From: a bacterium
Lineage (GTDB): Bacteria > Bacillota_I > Bacilli_A > RFN20 > CAG-826
DNA length: 5,090 nucleotides
Direction of reading: 5' to 3'
Assembly (NCBI GenBank): GCA_019421105.1
Contig: JAHZFY010000066.1
Span: forward strand, 1,144-6,233
Both the position numbers and the translations under genes were made by a program. The notes below the pieces were generated by a model. That model worked only from the letters and a program-made list of their open reading frames with translations, did no database searches and was not told the origin of the DNA. This document shows, piece by piece, positions 1-5,090 of this stretch; the first letter of the stretch is position 1, and each line of letters opens with the position of its first letter.

Positions 1-2347
1 AAACATAAAAGGTGCCGTTGCTAGATGTGACGCTAAAATGATAAATATCATTATTCCCACTAAAGCTATGACCTTGATATGTTGCATTACTTCCATATAA
101 TTTTTTAATTTGAGTTAATGACTTATAAAAATTCAACATCGAATCATCTTTGCTTTCTTGTTGATTCATAGAATCTAAATTTTTATTATATGAATCCCAT
201 TCAACCGCATATTGTCCAAAAGTATAATCAGTTGTAGTATCATCGCCCCACTTAAATGGTTGTCTATACCATAAATCAATATTGTTATCATTACCATATA
301 ATGCTTTATGTTGATCAGAGTTACCTGACATACCTAATTCATCACCATAATAAATCCAAGAAATTCCAGGAGTTAAAATAGTAGAAGCTGCACCTACTTT
401 TGCTTTATTAATTTCAGTATTTGTACCACTTACTTTATTTGTTTTAGACATGTGGTTAATCAATCTAGCAGTATCGTGGTTAGATGTGAAAGCAGAGTTA
501 ATAAAATCACTTCTTTTACCACCTTCAATTTGAATGCCTTTGTCACCAAGAGTTGTGGAATTATTTGCTTTGAAACGATCGTAAGTTTCACCAGCATGAT
601 TTTGCGCCATAAAAGTAGCGCCTTTTTCATATAACCATTCTTGGTTATGATAATATAATGCAAAATCAAATTGAGAATCTAAGGCTTGATAATAAGGAGC
701 AATTCTTGTTCCCCAACCATCAAAGTTTTCACCAACTAAGAAGCAATTCGGATAAATTGCTTTAATTTCATTAGCGAATTCTTTCCAGAAATTCACATTT
801 TTAGTTAAGTCGCTAGAATAATCAAAGTTGACAGTAACTGTTTCCATTTTTTCTTCATCGTAGTATGTTCTTTCACCATAATCTTCAATGATTAAATCTG
901 AACCAGTTGTATTGACTTCATCTTTCATATAGATGTGTTTAACAGCATCTAATCTAAAGCCGTCTAAACCAAATCCCATCCAATATAAAGCCATATTGAT
1001 AATTAAATCTCTTGTTGCTTGGCAATCATAATTCAATTCCGCCATATTGGAGCCGAATTTGCCGTAATAATAATAATTTGATTCACCATCTTTATACCAA
1101 TCTGGATGGTTTTCAACATTGACAGTTTTATATGAACCATCTTTATAAAGCTGAACTTTATCGCCTTTAAATTTCCAATGGTACATATCGCGGTAATTGA
1201 TTTCGTTACCAAATTCATCAACGCCTTTTTCTGCTCTTTGTGATTTTTTAAACCAAACATTGTTTTTAGATGTATGATTTAAAACTAAGTCCATGATTAC
1301 TTTCATGCCTTTTTGATGAGCTTTATAGATAAGTTCACGATAATCATCTAGAGTGCCAAATTTAGAATCGACCATGTAAAAATCAGTAATATCATAACCA
1401 TGATAAGATTCAGATGCTTGAATAGGTGTCAACCATAAAACATCGACACCCAAAGCGTCTAAATAGTCTAATGAGTCGATAACGCCTCTTAAATCACCCA
1501 TTCCATCTCCATTGCTATCTTTAAAAGAAGCAACAAAGATTTGATAGCCAACACCATCATTTTTAAAAGATCCAGCGGTTTTACTTACACCGTATTTAGA
1601 TGTTGAGGAAGAAACATCGTATTTACTTCTATAAGCACCTGTTTCATCATCGATAACAGGATTTTGAATAACTTCATTGCTATAGGTAAAAGTAAAATCA
1701 CCGACATTTCCTTGAACACAATAAATATGTACGTAGCCTTTTTTAGCTAATTCTTTATCAAAATCTTTAATGTAAGTGTTTGCTCCACCATCGCTAGTCC
1801 AATGAGATCCGCCATCCATGCTATTTTGATTGACAATTAAAAAGCCTAATCTAGTGGCGTCAATTAAACTAACTTTGCTTCCAGATTTTCCACCTACTAA
1901 ATCTGTTCTTGTCATATCGATATCCATGACTCTTCCACTTTGATCGATATTAGCGCCGCTGCCACCGATATCGCTCATCCATGAAGTTGACATTTCATTA
2001 AAGATATTTCTAACGCTTTGTTTAGAAGCACCCCATAAAGTACCTTCAGAGTCTGTTGGAGCGTTTTGCCATAGCCAAATTGCCCAATCATTATATTCAT
2101 CAGCAGTTGCTTTTGGTCTTAAATAATGAATGTATAGATGACCTTGTTTAGACCAAGTATCAGCCCATTCATCATAACTTCCATCAATAGATGTAGTTAT
2201 ATTGGTTTCACTAGTAGATTCACTAGGTTCACTAGAAGAAGTGAATGGATTAGTGCCACTGCTATTTGTTGAACTTGTTTTAGGAGCGCATGATGATAAC
2301 ACCATGGCTCCTACCAATAATCCTAAACTTAATATTTTTTGTTTCAT
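1..2347 (-). CDS. Lipid-anchored alpha-amylase: CBM41-like domain plus GH13 catalytic domain (3' end cut by window edge)
   Basis: Predicted extracellular, membrane-anchored glycosidase that hydrolyses alpha-1,4 bonds in starch-like polymers. My own translation from ATG at 2347 gives 782 codons without a stop, and the frame is still open at base 1. A lipoprotein signal peptide ends in lipobox LSSC (Cys20) and is followed by a Ser/Thr/Glu-rich linker (about 21-53). Residues 68-224 resemble CBM41: they start LYIHYLRP, contain WAIWLW and RLGFLIV, and end near YVHIYCVQG. The GH13 barrel begins near 265 with a calcium-loop motif DSNGDGMGDL (277-286) and YHGYD (315-319). Catalytic regions are DLVLNH (353-358), nucleophile Asp467 in GFRLDAVKH, acid/base Glu540 in LVGENFD and Asp625 in TSNHD. 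YYGDELGM (667-673 area) follows, and domain C has started when the window ends. From memory, the barrel is closest to GH13_36 enzymes such as the lipoprotein AmyA of Thermotoga maritima. The start lies 3 bp after the upstream stop with only a weak Shine-Dalgarno (GGGA about 10 nt away), suggesting translational coupling. Exact specificity (amylase, neopullulanase-like or maltogenic) is uncertain. Confidence 0.93.
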   Translation of the reverse strand, partial: MKQKILSLGLLVGAMVLSSCAPKTSSTNSSGTNPFTSSSEPSESTSETNITTSIDGSYDEWADTWSKQGHLYIHYLRPKATADEYNDWAIWLWQNAPTDSEGTLWGASKQSVRNIFNEMSTSWMSDIGGSGANIDQSGRVMDIDMTRTDLVGGKSGSKVSLIDATRLGFLIVNQNSMDGGSHWTSDGGANTYIKDFDKELAKKGYVHIYCVQGNVGDFTFTYSNEVIQNPVIDDETGAYRSKYDVSSSTSKYGVSKTAGSFKNDGVGYQIFVASFKDSNGDGMGDLRGVIDSLDYLDALGVDVLWLTPIQASESYHGYDITDFYMVDSKFGTLDDYRELIYKAHQKGMKVIMDLVLNHTSKNNVWFKKSQRAEKGVDEFGNEINYRDMYHWKFKGDKVQLYKDGSYKTVNVENHPDWYKDGESNYYYYGKFGSNMAELNYDCQATRDLIINMALYWMGFGLDGFRLDAVKHIYMKDEVNTTGSDLIIEDYGERTYYDEEKMETVTVNFDYSSDLTKNVNFWKEFANEIKAIYPNCFLVGENFDGWGTRIAPYYQALDSQFDFALYYHNQEWLYEKGATFMAQNHAGETYDRFKANNSTTLGDKGIQIEGGKRSDFINSAFTSNHDTARLINHMSKTNKVSGTNTEINKAKVGAASTILTPGISWIYYGDELGMSGNSDQHKALYGNDNNIDLWYRQPFKWGDDTTTDYTFGQYAVEWDSYNKNLDSMNQQESKDDSMLNFYKSLTQIKKLYGSNATYQGHSFSGNNDIYHFSVTSSNGTFYV
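2207..2235 (-). repeat. Short imperfect repeat coding Ser-Glu steps in the amylase linker
   Basis: The plus-strand octamer TTCACTAG occurs three times, starting at 2207, 2219 and 2228 (12 and 9 bases apart, in phase with codons). On the coding strand each copy gives AGT GAA, producing Ser-Glu steps in the low-complexity linker after the lipid anchor of the amylase. Copy-number changes here would keep the frame and only alter linker length. Confidence 0.6.
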
Positions 2348-2350
2348 TTT

Positions 2351-2728
2351 TTATTCATCCCAAATTCCGTATAAACAAAATGGTACGCCAGGTCTTGCAG
2401 TTCCTGGAATTACATCATTTTCAAAATCCCAAATATCGTCTTCGCTTAAAACAAATCTTAAGTTGGACCAACCAACAAATGTTTTATAAGCTGGATCTGG
2501 AGATTCAGGAGTAGAAGGAAATTCACTGATTTTTTCCCCAACATAACTAGTTGTAGTAAAAATAATGTCCTCTTTTTCATCATTAACCGCACCAAACGCA
2601 TAATAATTAATAGTTATTGCATCTTCTGGATAATGAGTGTTTGTTGTTTTACTAGTAGAATTTTCTTCTTTATTACAACCTGTTAAAACTAACAAAGGTA
2701 ATAACATAAATAACATCATTTTCTTCAT
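2351..2728 (-). CDS. Small lipoprotein with one Listeria/Bacteroides (InlB B-repeat-like) domain
   Basis: A 125-residue predicted surface lipoprotein of unknown function. The N-terminus has two lysines, a hydrophobic stretch and a textbook lipobox LTGC with Cys18 as the lipidation site. A polar linker (about 19-34) follows. Residues 37-124 fit one repeat of the Listeria-Bacteroides / InlB B-repeat family (Flg_new type): a first strand ITINYYAF, a central YVGEKISEFP, the hallmark TFVGW (83-87), WDFENDVI (100-107) and a closing LYGIW (119-123). These beta-grasp-like modules usually occur in tandem in surface proteins and mediate contacts rather than catalysis. No enzyme motif is visible. The gene sits 11 bp after the pullulanase stop and 3 bp before the amylase start, so co-expression with both enzymes is very likely. 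A role in holding glucan or enzymes at the membrane is inference only. The ATG at 2728 is supported by a strong Shine-Dalgarno at 2736-2741. Confidence 0.88.
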   Translation of the reverse strand: MKKMMLFMLLPLLVLTGCNKEENSTSKTTNTHYPEDAITINYYAFGAVNDEKEDIIFTTTSYVGEKISEFPSTPESPDPAYKTFVGWSNLRFVLSEDDIWDFENDVIPGTARPGVPFCLYGIWDE

Positions 2729-2735
2729 ATTATTT

Positions 2736-2741
2736 CTCCTT
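2736..2741 (-). promoter_or_regulatory. Shine-Dalgarno site of the small lipoprotein gene
   Basis: On the minus strand the sequence AAGGAG ends 7 bases before the ATG at 2728, a near-ideal ribosome binding site. It overlaps the TAA stop of the pullulanase gene (2740-2742), so a ribosome finishing pullulanase covers this site. It settles the lipoprotein start and contrasts with the weak site in front of the amylase gene. Confidence 0.88.
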
Positions 2742-5090
2742 AGCTTTTGTAAACGACAAATTGTCCTGCACCAATAGTTATGTTGCCAGAACCAATACTA
2801 ATACCATTATTTCCACCTTTAGAATTGTAGAATAATGTCTTTGTTCCTGCTTCATCCCAAGAAATAGTGCCGCCGACTCTTCCACCTAAGAATAACCAAT
2901 AATTTGTTGTTGATGTTCCAAACCAAACACCAATAACAGTAGCGTTATAAGTTGATTTATTTTCGCCGTTTCCCCAAGTAGCAGTTTTGTCAACATTATC
3001 AGGATAAGCGCATCTTACATCTGCCATTTGTTCTCTCATTTTCAACATTTCGCTAAATTGTGTAGAATATGGGAGCATATTCACTTCGCTACCCTTATAT
3101 TCAATAGAAATCTTTCTATCCCATTTAAATGAGTTAGTTTCATCGCTAGATTTGTAAGAGTTATGAGTAATAACTTTATCAAACATTCTTACGGCAGGAC
3201 CACATTTTGGAGCAGTTGGATCATCTTCAACCCAAGAAGGTAAATCTGGATAAGGAATTATCTCTGGATCATCTTCAATTTTAGTTCTAAAAATTTCTTC
3301 CCCACCATGGATGAATGCAATACCTAATGATGCGCTGACAGCTGCATGAGCTGCAACACTTGCCGAAGCAACAACACTTGGGTGTGGTTCTTTTGAAGCT
3401 GGAGGATTATTTCCTGGAGCTTCTGATAAAGTGTAATTTAATTGATCCCATGCAGTGTAGTTATCATGACATGAAATGTAGTTAACGGTTTGATATGGGT
3501 TAGCTCCAACACCATTGTGTATGCCTCTAATCATATCGCCAACTTTTTGCCCTTTATCACCAACGTCGCTTGCACCTTGTGCCATAAAACCCCAGCCTGG
3601 ATAAGGGTTATTTGTTCCATATCCTTGGTCGTTTCCGCCTCTCATAGCGTTTCTTCCACCATCAGAGAATCCACCAAGAATACCTGGACTTTCGGTTGTT
3701 GGGTATAATTTAGAATAAACATTGCTTGTCCATGTTCCCATATCTTTTGGACCACTATACCCTAAAGACCAACCTTCACCATAACAAACAATATCTTTAT
3801 CGATTTTATATAATTCATCTTTGACAAGTCTCATAGTATCGACATCTAATAGACCCATTAAGTCAAATCTAAATCCTTTGATTTTATATTCGCTTGCCCA
3901 CCATTTGACAGAATCAACAATATATTTTCTCATCATTGGTGCTTCGCTTTTAACTTCGTTGCCACAACCAGCGCCATCAGTATAATAACCATCCTCAGTC
4001 ATTCTAAAGAAATATTTAGGCATAATCTTTGTAAAGATAGATTGTGTAACAGAGGCAACGTGATTATAAACTACGTCCATAATCACTCTAGTATGATTAT
4101 CATTTAAAGCATATGCTTTAATCAATTCTTTAAATTCTTTAATTCTAACTTCACCATGATATGGATCACTAGAATATCCACCTTCAACAACATTGTAATT
4201 TAATGGATTGTAGCCCCAGTTAAATTTAACATTTATTTCATCATTAGCTTGATCAAACACTGGAAGAATTTGAATAGCCTTAACTCCTAATTCTTCAATA
4301 TGGTCAAATCCTGTTGTGACAGTTATATCATCTTTAGTATATGTGGTTCCTGCTTCATAGAAAGCTTGATATGTACCTCTTTTTGAATTTCCTGTCCAAG
4401 TATCATCCATTGTTAAATCTCTAATATGAACTTCATATACAGATAAATCCGTTGGATGTTTGATATCAAATCCTGGTTGTCCATCCCAAACTTCTGGAAC
4501 TTCATCCCAACCTTCTGGATCGGTAGTATCAAAATCTAAAATCATACCTCTTTCGCCATTGACACCTGCTGCTTTTGCATATGGGTCCATGACTTCATAT
4601 TCACCGGTAGTATTAAAAATATTATAGGTATAATATTTACCATTTAAATCACCATTGACGACACAAGAATAAACACCACCTGGAGTATAGCTCATGCGAT
4701 ATGATTCATACTTTTGTCCACCTGGAGTTACTTCTTCTTCAGGAAGATAACGATCAGGTGTTCCTGTTTCATAAACTCTTAATTCAACTCGAGCAGATGT
4801 AGGAGCCCATAATTTAAAGGAAGTTTTTTCTTTAGTATATGTAACACCTAAATCATCTCCAAAATAGTTGTAATAAGTTTCAAAACGTTTGTCTTCGTAT
4901 AAACCATCCCATTCTAAATTGGCTTTTCTTGGCTTTTCAAAGTTAGTGAAATCAATTTCAACTTCAAAAACAACGTTTGTAGGCATTGTATATGGGAAAT
5001 TAATAACTAATTCATTAGACTTATTATCCCCTAGTCCTCTACCTAATTCATATTTGTATCTAAATAAATCACGATACATTTCATCTAGAC
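2740..5090 (-). CDS. pulA: Type I pullulanase, GH13 debranching enzyme (5' end open at window edge)
   Basis: Debranching enzyme that hydrolyses alpha-1,6 bonds in pullulan, amylopectin or glycogen. Residue numbers count from Met at 5079. An N-terminal pullulanase region (1-72) precedes a CBM48-like domain (about 75-165) starting DDLGVTYTKEKTSFKLWAP, then DPYAKAAGVNGERG (165-178). The type I signature YNWGYNP appears as FNWGYNP (286-292). GH13 regions are DVVYNH (335-340), nucleophile Asp406 in GFRFDLMG, acid/base Glu435 in YGEGW and Asp539 in SCHDN. A C-terminal beta domain ends in FVVYKS and a TAA stop; no cell-wall anchor is seen. Met at 5079 is probably not the true start: the frame continues upstream through Leu-Asp-Glu to base 5090, no Shine-Dalgarno precedes the ATG, and Bacillus subtilis AmyX has about 20 more residues before the equivalent domain. 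Whether a signal peptide or CBM lies further upstream cannot be seen, so secretion is undecided. Oddities are a roughly 38-residue acidic, proline-rich insertion at 601-638 and Asn477 where the family usually has Asp. Confidence 0.95.
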   Translation of the reverse strand, partial: LDEMYRDLFRYKYELGRGLGDNKSNELVINFPYTMPTNVVFEVEIDFTNFEKPRKANLEWDGLYEDKRFETYYNYFGDDLGVTYTKEKTSFKLWAPTSARVELRVYETGTPDRYLPEEEVTPGGQKYESYRMSYTPGGVYSCVVNGDLNGKYYTYNIFNTTGEYEVMDPYAKAAGVNGERGMILDFDTTDPEGWDEVPEVWDGQPGFDIKHPTDLSVYEVHIRDLTMDDTWTGNSKRGTYQAFYEAGTTYTKDDITVTTGFDHIEELGVKAIQILPVFDQANDEINVKFNWGYNPLNYNVVEGGYSSDPYHGEVRIKEFKELIKAYALNDNHTRVIMDVVYNHVASVTQSIFTKIMPKYFFRMTEDGYYTDGAGCGNEVKSEAPMMRKYIVDSVKWWASEYKIKGFRFDLMGLLDVDTMRLVKDELYKIDKDIVCYGEGWSLGYSGPKDMGTWTSNVYSKLYPTTESPGILGGFSDGGRNAMRGGNDQGYGTNNPYPGWGFMAQGASDVGDKGQKVGDMIRGIHNGVGANPYQTVNYISCHDNYTAWDQLNYTLSEAPGNNPPASKEPHPSVVASASVAAHAAVSASLGIAFIHGGEEIFRTKIEDDPEIIPYPDLPSWVEDDPTAPKCGPAVRMFDKVITHNSYKSSDETNSFKWDRKISIEYKGSEVNMLPYSTQFSEMLKMREQMADVRCAYPDNVDKTATWGNGENKSTYNATVIGVWFGTSTTNYWLFLGGRVGGTISWDEAGTKTLFYNSKGGNNGISIGSGNITIGAGQFVVYKS

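Noticed and set aside
452..669. Short open frames on both strands (60 and 69 codons)
   Set aside because: Both overlap the GH13 catalytic domain of the amylase, which is read in another minus-strand frame with all catalytic motifs intact.
1033..1260. Minus-strand open frame of 75 codons
   Set aside because: It is an out-of-frame reading of the amylase segment between DLVLNH and MAELN, with no domain or convincing start.
2202..2514. Two overlapping plus-strand open frames of 95 and 74 codons
   Set aside because: They lie antisense to the amylase signal-peptide region and the small lipoprotein, both strongly supported on the minus strand. Their products show no recognisable domain.
2729..2739. 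Promoter, terminator or regulatory RNA between the genes
   Set aside because: The 11 bp and 3 bp spacers are too short, and I saw no hairpin followed by a T-run. Operon control elements must lie outside the window.
2340..2745. Possible frameshift or broken fusion joining the lipoprotein to a neighbouring enzyme
   Set aside because: Both small-gene borders have a stop plus a new start, the lipoprotein has its own ribosome site and lipobox, and the amylase also begins with a complete lipoprotein signal peptide. These are separate genes.
3490..3708. Plus-strand open frame of 72 codons
   Set aside because: It is antisense to conserved pullulanase sequence including the Gly-rich loop upstream of the HDN motif; a coincidental shadow.
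1..5090. Possible mycoplasma-type code with TGA read as Trp
   Set aside because: All Trp codons in the three genes are TGG, no in-frame TGA interrupts them, and both visible stops are TAA, so the standard code suffices.

Overview
The window is about two thirds A+T (spot counts of single lines give roughly 35-37% G+C). It carries three tightly packed genes on the minus strand and almost no non-coding DNA. Reading in the direction of transcription, from high to low coordinates, they are: a type I pullulanase whose 5' end runs off the right edge (2740-5090); a 125-residue lipoprotein with one Listeria/Bacteroides-type (InlB B-repeat-like) domain (2351-2728); and a lipid-anchored GH13 alpha-amylase with an N-terminal CBM41-like starch-binding domain, whose 3' end runs off the left edge (1-2347). 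The spacers are 11 bp and 3 bp, so the three genes almost certainly form one operon. Its promoter and terminator lie outside the window.

The sequence suggests a low-GC Bacillota bacterium, perhaps an Erysipelotrichales- or Mollicutes-related gut lineage. The reasons are the A+T content, frequent AGA arginine codons, TAA stops, Gram-positive-style lipoboxes and the LBR domain. All tryptophans are encoded by TGG and no in-frame TGA occurs, so the standard code fits and the mycoplasma code is not needed. The exact taxon cannot be read from this sequence.

Functionally this is an alpha-glucan (starch, glycogen or pullulan) degradation cluster. The pullulanase would cut alpha-1,6 branch points. 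The membrane-anchored amylase would hold the polymer through its CBM41 domain and cut alpha-1,4 bonds. The small lipoprotein between them has no recognisable catalytic motif and could be an accessory surface or binding protein, but its role is unknown. Both enzymes keep all GH13 catalytic residues and look active.

The families are known. The parts worth a second look are the small LBR lipoprotein inside an amylolytic operon, the pairing of CBM41 with a GH13_36-like amylase, and several family-unusual insertions near the active sites.
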